Positions 1-8,417 of a stretch of 64,000 nt of DNA are shown one piece after another. This DNA comes from Armatimonadota bacterium. GTDB taxonomy: Bacteria; Armatimonadota; Fimbriimonadia; Fimbriimonadales; ATM1. The stretch spans positions 1 to 64,000 of the forward strand of contig JAJPJR010000068.1 of assembly GCA_021324165.1 (NCBI GenBank), in the 5' to 3' direction. The notes under the pieces are model-generated. The model was not told where the DNA came from and did not search any database. It saw only the letters and a program-made list of their open reading frames with translations. Each line of letters begins with the position of its first letter. Within the stretch, counting starts at the first letter, position 1. The position numbers and the translations under genes were made by a program.

Positions 1-15
1 CCGCTGGAGAGCGGT

Positions 16-795
16 TCATTTCCAGGCGTTTTTCCAACGCAAAATGGTGCGCAGAAACGCTTCGCGATACTGCTTCGCGCATTGAGGGTCTTTGTCATCC
101 CGCATCGCCGACGCACCGTGCGCGCCGGGATCAAACAGAACGAACACGTTGGATGCGCCAGGAATATCAGGTTCTCTTACGTTTTTGAACAGCGGCCGCA
201 CGTCGGCTTCTTCCGAAGCGGCGCATGCAACGAAAACCGGGCAGCGCACCGCGCTCATCCAGGCTCCCACAGAACCTTTCATTTCGCCATACTCTCCGGG
301 CGAAAACGCTGCCACCAACGAAATCTGCGTGAACTGATCGGCGAGGTGAAACACGAGCGAGGCGCTGTAACTGCTTCCCACAACCGCGATGCGGTCGAAA
401 CGCTGCCGCAGCGCCCAATTCATTGCGGCTTCCATGTCTTGATAAGCCGCCAAATAACCGGGATCGCGCCGGTACTGGTCGGCGGTTGGATTGTCGGCAT
501 CCCACATATCGCCGCCCGAGCGCAGGTTTACGGCAAGACATTTGAATCCGTTCTTCGTCCATTCAGACGTGAGCGGCGCATACTCTTTGGCGTTCGAGCC
601 TGCTTGGTGAAACAGCATCAAAAGGGGTGCGTTCTTTTCGGTGGTTGCGGAGTACAACTCGGCGAACACCGTTTTGCCGTCGGCTGTCGAGAACTGCACC
701 TGCTTGCTTGGAGGAAAACTGTCGCTGCCGGACGCAGCATGCCTGCCGCCGCATCCAAAAGTCAAAACTGCGGCAAACAGCAGTTCGGTTTTCAT
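16..795 (-). CDS. alpha/beta hydrolase (dienelactone hydrolase-like), exported
   Basis: The protein has the alpha/beta-hydrolase pattern: an oxyanion-hole segment LLMLFHQAGS, a nucleophile elbow GSSYSA (expected catalytic Ser) and a late His in GAHGAS. The start at 795 gives MKTELLFAAVLTFGCGG, a short hydrophobic leader ending in Cys with a weak lipobox, so a lipoprotein or secreted enzyme is likely. A longer reading to 867 would run into the upstream ArsR gene and lose the signal peptide. The start overlaps the ArsR stop as ATGA, so the two are probably translationally coupled. The substrate cannot be read from the sequence; esters or lactones are the family norm. Confidence 0.8.
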   Translation of the reverse strand: MKTELLFAAVLTFGCGGRHAASGSDSFPPSKQVQFSTADGKTVFAELYSATTEKNAPLLMLFHQAGSNAKEYAPLTSEWTKNGFKCLAVNLRSGGDMWDADNPTADQYRRDPGYLAAYQDMEAAMNWALRQRFDRIAVVGSSYSASLVFHLADQFTQISLVAAFSPGEYGEMKGSVGAWMSAVRCPVFVACAASEEADVRPLFKNVREPDIPGASNVFVLFDPGAHGASAMRDDKDPQCAKQYREAFLRTILRWKNAWK

Positions 796-1208
796 CCCAG
801 GCGCTCCGCAGCGATGTCTTCTTTGTGCGACTGCCAGAAAAGCTTGACCCGATCCAACAGATCGCAAATCGCGGGATCGCGCAGACGATAAACGCGCGAA
901 GCCCCGTTAGCCTCGCGCACCAGCACGCCGGCCCTAACCAGAATCTGCAGGTGCTGCGATGCGTTCGCCTGCGCGATTTCGAGTTCAGACTGAATTTGGC
1001 TGACCGTCAGGGCCTGGTTCCGCAGCAGCGAGACGATGCGGATGCGGGTGGGATGCGAAAGGGATCCGAGCACGTCAACCGCGAAATTCAAGAACGCGTT
1101 GGTGCGGACTCCATCGAACAGATCCTGCGCGGGCAGAATTTCGCGGAGGCTCCCAATCACCGTTGCCGAATCGAGCTCCGTCAGTCTCGCTTTCGCGTCT
1201 TTTGGCAT
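792..1208 (-). CDS. ArsR-family transcriptional regulator
   Basis: 138 residues with a winged helix-turn-helix of ArsR type. The core is LGSLSHPTRIRIVSLL followed by the recognition region ANASQHLQILVRAGVLV and a wing containing GASRVYRL. I see no Cys-rich ELCVCDL metal site, so it may sense something other than metal or act through protein contacts. It lies 12 bases downstream of the asparagine-synthetase-like gene and overlaps the hydrolase gene by ATGA. This suggests it regulates its own small operon, which is inference. Confidence 0.85.
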   Translation of the reverse strand: MPKDAKARLTELDSATVIGSLREILPAQDLFDGVRTNAFLNFAVDVLGSLSHPTRIRIVSLLRNQALTVSQIQSELEIAQANASQHLQILVRAGVLVREANGASRVYRLRDPAICDLLDRVKLFWQSHKEDIAAERLG

Positions 1209-1220
1209 GCAGTATCAACC

Positions 1221-2669
1221 TTACAGATGCGTCCGGCCCACGAGCGGAATGCAATCCTGCCTGAATTTGCTGCTCCAGATTTGGAAATAAAGGAGTTCGT
1301 CTTTTCCGCGCAGCTGGGCACCCGGAGTTGACGCATTTTGTGCTTGCACATCTTCGTCGGAAAACACCGTGTCGGCGTAGCTTTGGAGCGCTTCTTGAAT
1401 TCCCGTGAAATGAGCATCGTCGCTGTCGGGCCTGTCTACGATCCATGCCGGCAGCATCGTGTTGAACGCGCGCCGCAAGACCCATTTCGATCGGCCGTCT
1501 TCGTTGATTTTCATGTTCGTGGGAAGTTTGCTCACTGCCGAAACCACTTTTCGATCAGCGAACGGACATCGGCCTTCCACTTGAAACATGCTTGTGATCC
1601 GATCCCACCTGTGGAGCTGGGTTCGATGCAGGTCTTCGGTGATCTGCTTGATTTCAACCGTAAGTTTTTCTGGGAACATCGGCCGCAGATACGGATATCC
1701 TGCGAACAGTTCGTTAGCGGCGTCGCCGCTCATCAGAACGTCAACGCTTCGCGCCGCCTCTTGCACCACAAAGTAGTCGGCCACGGCGTGGCGCACAACC
1801 GGCGCATCGAAACTTTCGATCTGACCGATGATGTGCGGAAGGCAGTCCAAAATCTCCTGCTGGGTCACAACCCGGTGGGTGTGATCCGTTCCGAGCCACG
1901 ATGCAACCTTCTTAGCGGTGTTTCCATCGGTGGAATCTTCCAAACCGACCGAATAGGTTTTAGTTTTTCGGTTTCTGTTTGCGGCGATCGCGGCGATGAT
2001 GCAGCTTTCCACCGAACCGGTGATGTAAACGCCGGGTTCTCCTTCGTTGCGCAGCTGTTGGATGACGGCTTCGGTTACCACGGGGCGCACGATGTCCATC
2101 GCCTCTTGCAAGGTCACGCGCGCGGGCGGGCCGTCGGGAAGTTTGAAATATCGGCGCGCGCCGGCGGTTGAATCCAGATAGCAGCCCGCGGGAAACTCCA
2201 TGACCTGTTTGAACGATTTTGGAAACGCCTTAAGTTCGGTGGCGAAAACCCAGGCGTCGTCTGCCCTGGCATAATACAAAGGCTTCATTCCCATCGGATC
2301 GCGGGCCGCATAGAAGTTGTCGCCGTCTACGATCACAAACGCGAACGCCCCATCCAGATAGTGCACGGCCTTGCGGTCTTTCATCTTATAAAGCGAAAGC
2401 AGCACGGCGGCATCGGTATTGTCCTTCGGCCTGGGCTTCAGATGCGGGCGCAGGGTTGACGAGTTGAAAAACCTTCCCAGCATGGCGATGCTGATTTTTC
2501 CGTCGCTGAGTTCGGCGAACTCGCTGCCTGTGGATGCTGTAACCCCCACGATCATCGAACCGTGATGGTGCACTCGGTCTTCGCCCTTATGACCGTTGCG
2601 CATGGCGCTGAGCATTTTGCGAACGCCTTTTTCATCGAATCCTCGGATTGAACAAACCATTGCACTCAT
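1221..2669 (-). CDS. asparagine synthetase B-like protein with degenerate active sites
   Basis: 482 residues with the full AsnB layout: an N-terminal class II glutaminase domain (about 1-200; ARDPMGMKPLYY, FATELKAF) and a C-terminal synthetase domain (about 205-460; PFADRKVVSAVSKLP, RSKWVLRRAF). Key residues are altered. The glutaminase Cys normally follows the initiator Met but is residue 6 here (MSAMVC). The NGExYN loop reads LGRFFN. The ATP PP-loop SGGxDSS reads TGSVESC (about 217-223). SGEGADE reads SGDAANE. The start at 2669 is set by AAGGAG eight bases upstream; the longer reading overlaps the L25 gene. It may be an ammonia-dependent or non-catalytic relative. It lies 56 bases downstream of the L25/Ctc gene. 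Confidence 0.8.
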   Translation of the reverse strand: MSAMVCSIRGFDEKGVRKMLSAMRNGHKGEDRVHHHGSMIVGVTASTGSEFAELSDGKISIAMLGRFFNSSTLRPHLKPRPKDNTDAAVLLSLYKMKDRKAVHYLDGAFAFVIVDGDNFYAARDPMGMKPLYYARADDAWVFATELKAFPKSFKQVMEFPAGCYLDSTAGARRYFKLPDGPPARVTLQEAMDIVRPVVTEAVIQQLRNEGEPGVYITGSVESCIIAAIAANRNRKTKTYSVGLEDSTDGNTAKKVASWLGTDHTHRVVTQQEILDCLPHIIGQIESFDAPVVRHAVADYFVVQEAARSVDVLMSGDAANELFAGYPYLRPMFPEKLTVEIKQITEDLHRTQLHRWDRITSMFQVEGRCPFADRKVVSAVSKLPTNMKINEDGRSKWVLRRAFNTMLPAWIVDRPDSDDAHFTGIQEALQSYADTVFSDEDVQAQNASTPGAQLRGKDELLYFQIWSSKFRQDCIPLVGRTHL

Positions 2670-2725
2670 ATCGGAAACTCCTTGCCGCCCTGCGGCATCG
2701 CGCGATCCACCACACCTGCCAGCGG

Positions 2726-3367
2726 CTATTCGGCTTCGGCCTCGGCAGGCTTTTTGGTGATGAGTTCGGGTTCGGCAGATTCCTCTTCGACAGGCGCCGG
2801 CGCTTCGATCTGCTGTTCGAACGCGTGAGCAACCTGGAACAGAATCTCTGCAGGGTTCGAGGGCTCGCATCCAGCTGGCAGCACCACGTCGCCCGCGGTA
2901 ACCGTGTCGCCCACTTGCAGGTCGGAAATGTCAATCGCGACCGCCGCCGGAAGGTCGGTTACTTTGGCGTGGAGCCCAATGGTTTCGTGCTGCTTCAGAA
3001 GTTGGGCGGTTTTGCGCGTAACATCCTTCGGCTCGCCCTGGAGGATCACCGGAATGCGCGTCTCCACAACCTGTGACTGGTCAACCGCCTGGAAGGAAGC
3101 GTGAGTGATGTTCCGCTTCACCGGATGCCACTGAAGCTCTTTTAGGATTCCCAAATGCTCCTGGTTGGCAGCCTCATCCACTAGCCGCATCACACCCCCG
3201 ATGCCGGACTTTCGAACGGCCTGCGCAAGTTCATCCCGGTTTGCGGTTACTTCGAGCGCGGCTCCCCCGGCGCGGCTGATCACCGCCGGCATGAGGCCCT
3301 GGCGCCTGAGGTCTTTGGTTGACCCGCCTTTCTGTCGCTGTTGGACGTGAACCGTCTGGTATCGCAT
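2726..3367 (-). CDS. rplY: 50S ribosomal protein L25/general stress protein Ctc
   Basis: 213 residues of the long Ctc type of bL25, which binds 5S rRNA. The N-terminal L25 domain (about 1-90; RRQGLMPAVI, HASFQAVD) is followed by the TL5 C-terminal beta domain (about 95-185; VILQGEPKDV, DLQVGDTVTAGDV). An acidic, Glu/Ala-rich tail ends the protein. A strong AAGGAGG lies nine bases upstream of the ATG at 3367. The usual neighbour pth is absent; the next genes are folP upstream and the AsnB-like gene downstream. Confidence 0.95.
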   Translation of the reverse strand: MRYQTVHVQQRQKGGSTKDLRRQGLMPAVISRAGGAALEVTANRDELAQAVRKSGIGGVMRLVDEAANQEHLGILKELQWHPVKRNITHASFQAVDQSQVVETRIPVILQGEPKDVTRKTAQLLKQHETIGLHAKVTDLPAAVAIDISDLQVGDTVTAGDVVLPAGCEPSNPAEILFQVAHAFEQQIEAPAPVEEESAEPELITKKPAEAEAE

Positions 3368-3410
3368 GCCTGAAAACCTCCTTGATGTCGGCTTGTCGGC
3401 TCAGGATACC

Positions 3411-4247
3411 CTACCGAATAGCATTAGAATATTCGATTATTGATATATCCTGCAGCGCAGACCAGACATTTAGGGCGGCACGGGTTTCTTGAACATCGTG
3501 CACGCGCACCATTCCCACGCCCTGGTGTACTGCGAAAACCGCCGCAGCGAGCGAGGGGGCAAGCCGTTTTTCAGGATCGGGTTCACCCACGATCTTTCCC
3601 AGGAACGATTTTCGCGAAGCGCCGATCATCAGTTGGCCGATTTGTGCAAACCGTGGGATGCTTCTTAGAATCAAGAGGTTTCCTGCTACATCTTTGCCGA
3701 AGCCGATTCCGGGATCGAGCCAGATCCGTTCAGATGCGATGCCTGCATCGTTGAGTTCGCGGGTTTTGGCGACAAAGAACTGCACAAGTTCTTCGATCAA
3801 ATCGTCGTATCGCGTATCTGCCTGCATCGTACGCGGCGTTCCCCGCATGTGCATCGCGCAGACGCTGCAGTTAGTCGAGGCGGCGAGCCGGATCATCTCG
3901 CCGTTTTGGAATCCCGTTACATCGTTGATGAAACATGCGCCGGCTCTCACGGCTTCCTGCACGACTGTCGGTTTGGAACTGTCAATTGAAACCGGAATCT
4001 GTTCGGCGCAGAGCGCTTCGATGACGGGCATCACGCGGCGAAGTTCTTTGCGTTCGTCAACTTCGTCGGCGCCGGGCCGGGTTGATTCGCCGCCCACGTC
4101 AACGATGTCTGCGCCCTGTCTGCGCATCTCTCTTCCCCGCTCGACCGCCTTTTCAAAACTCTCAAACCTTCCGCCGTCGAAAAAACTGTCGGGAGTCACG
4201 TTCAAAACTCCCATGATCGAAACGCGTCCGGCTGGCGGCGTAAACAT
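3411..4247 (-). CDS. folP: dihydropteroate synthase
   Basis: The enzyme condenses hydroxymethyl-dihydropterin diphosphate with p-aminobenzoate in folate synthesis. The 278 residues have the TIM-barrel signature motifs: MGVLNVTPDSFFDGG near the N-terminus, VGGESTRPGA, SIDSSKP, INDVTGF, the loop CAMHMRGTP, DPGIGFGKD, GASRKSFLG and the C-terminal RVHDV. All expected motifs are present, so it should be active. No clear Shine-Dalgarno site precedes the ATG at 4247. It follows the DUF4097 gene by 19 bases on the same strand; I see no other folate gene beside it. Confidence 0.95.
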   Translation of the reverse strand: MFTPPAGRVSIMGVLNVTPDSFFDGGRFESFEKAVERGREMRRQGADIVDVGGESTRPGADEVDERKELRRVMPVIEALCAEQIPVSIDSSKPTVVQEAVRAGACFINDVTGFQNGEMIRLAASTNCSVCAMHMRGTPRTMQADTRYDDLIEELVQFFVAKTRELNDAGIASERIWLDPGIGFGKDVAGNLLILRSIPRFAQIGQLMIGASRKSFLGKIVGEPDPEKRLAPSLAAAVFAVHQGVGMVRVHDVQETRAALNVWSALQDISIIEYSNAIR

Positions 4248-4266
4248 TTAGGGAATTGTATCTGCC

Positions 4267-5460
4267 CTAAGACGAATCCCGCAGGTTGAAACTCACGTCT
4301 CCGCTCACGGCGCTGATGTCAATCGTGCCTTCGCCCGCTCCCAAACGGCCCGTAATGCGTTCTTCCGATCGGCGCATTTCATCCAGGGGCGCCGAACAGC
4401 TCACCGATCCGTTGATCGAATTGAGCGCAACGTTGCAGTTTGAACCGCCGGCGAGATCTACCAGCACGTCGCCGTGAACCGTTCGAATGTTCATGCTTCC
4501 ATCAAACGGCGCAGACACTTCCAGATCAATGTCGCCGTCAACCGTCTCCAACGAGAGCGTGTTGCCTTCCACATCTTTCGCCGCGATATCTCCGCTCGCC
4601 GCGCGAAGTTTCATTGGGCCTTTCGACCGTTCGATACGGATGTCGCCGTGCTGCACTTCGACTTGAATCTGGCTTGCCTGCGCATCGCGAAGTTTGACGT
4701 CACCCGCACTCGTTTTGATCTCGATCATTCCGCGCGCGCCTTCGCAAAACAGATCGCCGTGCTTAGAGGCCGCTCGAACTCCGCCCCCGGTTGCGCGGAT
4801 TTCCACATCGCCGGAACTCAGTTCGAGTTCGACCGAGACTCCCGAAGGAACTTCGATTTCATAGTTCTCGCAGCTCAGCTCGCCGTTCGTTCGTATCGTA
4901 ACGAGTCCTTCCTGAACGTCGAGAACGGGCGTCCATGTCCGCGCGCGCTCTTTGGCTTCTTCTTTGGTCTTTCCGCGAACGCGCACATCGGCGGTGAGTT
5001 TCGGATCGGAAGAGCCGCCTGTGATTTTGATGTCGCCTTTGCCGACCGACATTCTGAGCGTATCGCCCTGCGAGATTTTGAGCGGAAGCGTGACGTTTGC
5101 GGCTTCGTCATTTGTCCAAAACAGCCCGATCAGATCGCGTTTGGAAAGGTGCTCGACTTTTTCGCGAACGCTCTCTGCTCCTTTCCGCGCGGCATCGCGG
5201 ATGCTTTCTGCGATTTCGTTCCACTTGATGTTGGAAAGGCTCTCTTTGGTCAGGTTGTCAATGCTGTCAACGAACCGTCGAAACGGATCTTGCGGCTGCG
5301 ATTTGGGTTCTGGTTCCTGCTGAGCCTTCGGCTGCTCGGCGGGTTGTTCGGTTCGGGAACTTTCGAAGTCCACGAATGCATCCATCAGGTCGAGCGCATC
5401 ATCGGGCGACAGCCTGCCTTCCTGCACCATCCTCAGAATTCTCAAAACCTGATCTTTCAA
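4267..5460 (-). CDS. DUF4097 beta-repeat protein with SHOCT-like N-terminal motif (YvlB/LiaX-like)
   Basis: 397 residues. The N-terminal helical motif (about 5-28, LRILRMVQEGRLSPDDALDLMD) is of the short SHOCT-like kind. A low-complexity Glu/Gln/Pro linker follows (about 38-60). The rest is a long array of short beta repeats with recurring SGDVxI, HGDLxxE and DGDIDLE units, as in DUF4097 putative adhesins. There is no signal peptide or membrane segment. The start is a TTG sharing TTGA with the stop of the upstream DUF2089 gene. The order resembles Firmicutes YvlB/LiaX envelope-stress proteins (family knowledge); the role here is inference. Confidence 0.8.
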   Translation of the reverse strand: MKDQVLRILRMVQEGRLSPDDALDLMDAFVDFESSRTEQPAEQPKAQQEPEPKSQPQDPFRRFVDSIDNLTKESLSNIKWNEIAESIRDAARKGAESVREKVEHLSKRDLIGLFWTNDEAANVTLPLKISQGDTLRMSVGKGDIKITGGSSDPKLTADVRVRGKTKEEAKERARTWTPVLDVQEGLVTIRTNGELSCENYEIEVPSGVSVELELSSGDVEIRATGGGVRAASKHGDLFCEGARGMIEIKTSAGDVKLRDAQASQIQVEVQHGDIRIERSKGPMKLRAASGDIAAKDVEGNTLSLETVDGDIDLEVSAPFDGSMNIRTVHGDVLVDLAGGSNCNVALNSINGSVSCSAPLDEMRRSEERITGRLGAGEGTIDISAVSGDVSFNLRDSS

Positions 5461-5870
5461 CTCGCGGCCTCCTTCATCGCTTCTTTGGCTTCGGCGGGAG
5501 TCAGCTCTCCCCGCTCCAGCCGTTCCAAAATCTTTGCTTGGTTTTCGGAAATCTGTTTTCGGCGCTCCTCGGAATCGCCGTCGGCGGTTGGCGCGAGGCC
5601 CAGCGCCTTAAGCAGCGCATCGAGCCGAGCCCTCACGGTTGGATAACTGAGACCCAACTCGCGTTCGACGCTGCTCAGTACGCCCCGGCAGCGAAGAAAC
5701 GTGATAAGAAAGTTCGTCTGCTCTTCATCCAGCCGCTGAAACGGCGAAAGGGCGAATCTGCCTCGTACCGATATGCCGGCTTCCTCGCTCTCGACCTCGG
5801 TAACCACCCAATCGTTGAACTGGCTTAGGTTGTCGGGCAATCGCTCGCGGAGCCGTGGATCGCCTGTCAT
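5457..5870 (-). CDS. DUF2089-type HTH protein with C-terminal SHOCT-like motif
   Basis: 137 residues. The central region (about 40-92; LDEEQTNFLITFLRCRG, ELGLSYPTVRARLDALL) is the DUF2089 helix-turn-helix. The C-terminal segment (about 111-133) reads NQAKILERLERGELTPAEAK and closely resembles the N-terminal motif of the next protein. The N-terminal zinc-ribbon Cys residues seen in some DUF2089 proteins are missing. It is the first gene of the unit and lies divergent to trmFO. A TATTCC hexamer sits seven bases upstream of the ATG. Probable DNA-binding regulator of the DUF4097 partner. Confidence 0.78.
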   Translation of the reverse strand: MTGDPRLRERLPDNLSQFNDWVVTEVESEEAGISVRGRFALSPFQRLDEEQTNFLITFLRCRGVLSSVERELGLSYPTVRARLDALLKALGLAPTADGDSEERRKQISENQAKILERLERGELTPAEAKEAMKEAAS

Positions 5871-5924
5871 GAGAGTGGAATACGATGCGCGGCAGGTTCT
5901 GGTTGCGGTATGACTGCACTCTCA
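5870..5924. repeat. short inverted repeat in the divergent DUF2089/trmFO promoter
   Basis: TGAGAGTG at 5870-5877 is matched by its reverse complement CACTCTCA at 5917-5924. The two arms flank the whole 55-base intergenic region and abut both start codons. It could be an operator for the DUF2089 regulator. An 8-base match in such a small interval could also be chance. Confidence 0.35.
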
Positions 5925-5925
5925 C

Positions 5926-7218
5926 ATGATTGACGTGATCGGCGGAGGATTTGCCGGATGCGAGGCCGCTTGGATTGCCGCGCGGCTTGGAGCGCAGGTT
6001 CGGCTGTGGGAGATGCGCCCCGCAAAACCCACACCAGCACACAAAACCGGGCTTTTGGCCGAGCTGGTCTGCTCCAACAGTTTCAAATCTTCCAACCGGC
6101 ACTCACCCGCAGGACAGTTGAAGTGGGAGATGGAGCAGCTGGGAAGCCTGATGATTCCAACCGCTCTGAAACATCAGGTTCCAGGAGGAGAGGCGCTTTG
6201 CGTTGACCGCGAGGCTTTCGCTTCCGAAATGACCGCAGCAATCGCATCGCACCCGCGCATCGAGCTGATCCGAAAGGAGTGGACCGGAGCCGACACCGAT
6301 CACCCGGTGGTCGTTGCGACCGGCCCTTTGAGTTCCGACGCGATCTCCAGATGGATCGAAACCCGGACGGGCTCGGGCAGGCTGTTTTTCTTTGATGCGG
6401 TGAGCCCGACGGTGACCGCCGAATCCGTTGACTTCTGTTTGGCATGGGAGCAGGATCGGTACGACAAAGGAGACGGGTCTTATGTGAACTGCCCGATGAA
6501 CCGCGAGGAGTACGATGCATTCGTTTCGGCGTTAGTCTCGGCAGAACGCTCAACGCCGCATCTGGAATCCGAAACCCGATATTTTGAGGGATGCATGCCG
6601 ATCGAAGTGATTGCGCAGCGCGGGCGCGATTCTCTGAGGTTTGGAAATTTCAAACCGGTGGGCCTGACCAATCCCCACACCGGCGGACGCGCTTATGCGG
6701 TGCTCCAGCTTCGGCAGGAGAACGCACAAAAGAGTTTGTACTCGATGGTTGCATGCCAAACCACCTTGAAATGGTCCGAACAGAAGCGCGTGTTTCGCAT
6801 GGTGCCTGGGCTTCAAAACGCCGAGTTTGTTCGTTATGGTGTGATGCACAGAAACACCTATCTCGATTCGCCCCGGCTCCTCGATGCGCGGCTGCGCCTC
6901 CGCGATTCGCAAACGTTTTTTGCCGGACAGATTACGGGCGTCGAAGGATATGTTGAGAGCGGCGCAACTGGAATTCTTGCCGGCCTGTTCGCATGCGTTT
7001 CGGATGAGATTCCGCCCCCGCCGAGGGAATGCGCTCTCGGTTCGCTGATCGCGCACGTAACAAACACCGATTCGCCGGATTATGCTCCGATGAACATCAA
7101 TTGGGGACTGTTTCCCGATCCGGGAACTCTTGGCGATAAATCGGTCCGCCGCGAAGCCAAGCTGAGGGCAGCAACCGAAGCGTTCCTCAAATGGCGAGAA
7201 ACTCTTCCCTTGCCCTGA
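5926..7218 (+). CDS. trmFO: methylenetetrahydrofolate-tRNA-(uracil-54-C5)-methyltransferase
   Basis: TrmFO makes ribothymidine at tRNA position 54 using methylenetetrahydrofolate and FAD. The 430 residues include the FAD-binding GGGFAGCEAAW near the N-terminus, VRLWEMRP, KTGLLAELVCSNSFKS (with the conserved Cys), FFDAVSP, GCMPIEVIAQRG, FKPVGLTNPHTG, the late GQITGVEGYVES and GILAG. Length and motifs match the family. It lies divergent to the DUF2089 gene. A GGTATGAC box 11 bases upstream may be its -10; there is no Shine-Dalgarno site. Confidence 0.95.
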   Translation: MIDVIGGGFAGCEAAWIAARLGAQVRLWEMRPAKPTPAHKTGLLAELVCSNSFKSSNRHSPAGQLKWEMEQLGSLMIPTALKHQVPGGEALCVDREAFASEMTAAIASHPRIELIRKEWTGADTDHPVVVATGPLSSDAISRWIETRTGSGRLFFFDAVSPTVTAESVDFCLAWEQDRYDKGDGSYVNCPMNREEYDAFVSALVSAERSTPHLESETRYFEGCMPIEVIAQRGRDSLRFGNFKPVGLTNPHTGGRAYAVLQLRQENAQKSLYSMVACQTTLKWSEQKRVFRMVPGLQNAEFVRYGVMHRNTYLDSPRLLDARLRLRDSQTFFAGQITGVEGYVESGATGILAGLFACVSDEIPPPPRECALGSLIAHVTNTDSPDYAPMNINWGLFPDPGTLGDKSVRREAKLRAATEAFLKWRETLPLP

Positions 7219-7248
7219 TCCGTTTGCTGCGCGCACGGCAATGCGAAG

Positions 7249-8382
7249 TTAAATCACCATCCGTTCCACGATCAGATCGTCTTCTTGAAATCGTGTTGGA
7301 CGGAGCGGATGCAGATCGAACGTTTCGCATCGGCCGCGAAGAACGATTTCGGCAGACGCACGTCCCGCAGCAGGCGAATGCATGATGCCGTGGCCTCCGA
7401 ATCCTGATGCAGTAACCACGCCGTTCAAACTGCCGATTACGGCGTGATGATCGGGAGTCTGCGCATAAAATCCCGCCCAGCATTTCCGCGCATCGAAACG
7501 CGCTTCCGAAAGCAGCGGCAGACGATGAAGCGACGGCTCGGCGAGGCGTTCAAGAAACTTCGGATCGAACGCCGGCGGATGCGACGACTCGTTTTGGGGA
7601 TGCGCTAAGGAGTGGTCATCGAATCCGATGAGCAGTCCGTTTCCCTCGCGTCGAAAGTGAAACGACGTGTCGAGGTCCACAACCATCGGCAGATCGTTCG
7701 GCAATCCGGCGATCGGTTCGGTGAGCGCAAGTTGATGCACCTCGGGCTTGATCGGCAGATCGAGCAGTGCGGACGTTTGGTGCCCTGCCGCTACAATCAC
7801 GCAGTCCCATCCGGATGAGTCGTCGGCGGTTTGAATTGTGTGCGCATCAATCGCAACGACCTCGACGCCGTTTCGTGCGCGCGCTCCGCCGCTGCGCGCG
7901 GATTTTTCGAACCAGGTGCACACGGCGAACGGATCGAGAAAACCGTCTTTCTTTGCGAACGCTCCTGCCAACAGGTCATCGCTGAAAAGATAAGGCGCGA
8001 ACGCGCTGATTTCGGTTCGATCGAGCAGCTCGACCTCGACTCCGTGCTGTTTTTGCAGGTCCGCAATGGAACGCAGAGACTCGGCGCGTGCTTCGCTCGC
8101 GGTTACGAAAAGATAACCCAATTGACGAAACCCGATCTCCGGCATCGTTTCGAACTTTTGAATCGAATACTGAGATAGGGCGATGTTGATGGGAGTCGAG
8201 AACTGCGCCCGCACTCCTCCTGCCGCTCGGCCGGTGGAACCTTGGCCCGCCGACGGCAGCCTCTCGAACACCGTTACATCTGCGCGGGGTTCGAGTTCCA
8301 GCAGGTGGTGAGCGCACGACCAGCCGATGACTCCGCCGCCCACGATCCCGATCCGCGGCATACCAGGATTCTGCCCTGCCAT
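7249..8382 (-). CDS. FAD-dependent oxidoreductase, DAO (glycine/D-amino acid oxidase) family
   Basis: The N-terminal Rossmann motif is GIVGGGVIGWSCAHHL, followed by FERLPSAGQGSTGRAAGGVR, typical of the DAO/sarcosine oxidase beta family. A C-terminal GLNGVVTASGFGGHGIMHSPAAG closes the FAD site. About 377 residues from the ATG at 8382; an ATG at 8361 starting right at the Rossmann fold is possible. The reading to 8433 would overlap the divergent pilin gene. The substrate is probably an amine or amino acid and is not determinable. It is convergent with trmFO (30 bases between stops). Confidence 0.8.
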   Translation of the reverse strand: MAGQNPGMPRIGIVGGGVIGWSCAHHLLELEPRADVTVFERLPSAGQGSTGRAAGGVRAQFSTPINIALSQYSIQKFETMPEIGFRQLGYLFVTASEARAESLRSIADLQKQHGVEVELLDRTEISAFAPYLFSDDLLAGAFAKKDGFLDPFAVCTWFEKSARSGGARARNGVEVVAIDAHTIQTADDSSGWDCVIVAAGHQTSALLDLPIKPEVHQLALTEPIAGLPNDLPMVVDLDTSFHFRREGNGLLIGFDDHSLAHPQNESSHPPAFDPKFLERLAEPSLHRLPLLSEARFDARKCWAGFYAQTPDHHAVIGSLNGVVTASGFGGHGIMHSPAAGRASAEIVLRGRCETFDLHPLRPTRFQEDDLIVERMVI

Positions 8383-8405
8383 ATTCACGGCGATTGTATT
8401 CGAGA

Positions 8406-8411
8406 TAAACT
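8406..8411 (+). promoter_or_regulatory. candidate -10 box (TAAACT) of the pseudopilin gene
   Basis: GATAAACT ends six bases before the GTG at 8418. Transcription would start at or next to the start codon, which fits a leaderless mRNA; no Shine-Dalgarno site is present. Confidence 0.45.
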
Positions 8412-8417
8412 GTCGGT

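Noticed and set aside
7219-7248. possible terminator hairpin between trmFO and the FAD oxidoreductase
   Set aside because: TTGCTG and CGGCAA pair only with a mismatch around a long loop, and there is no U-tract.
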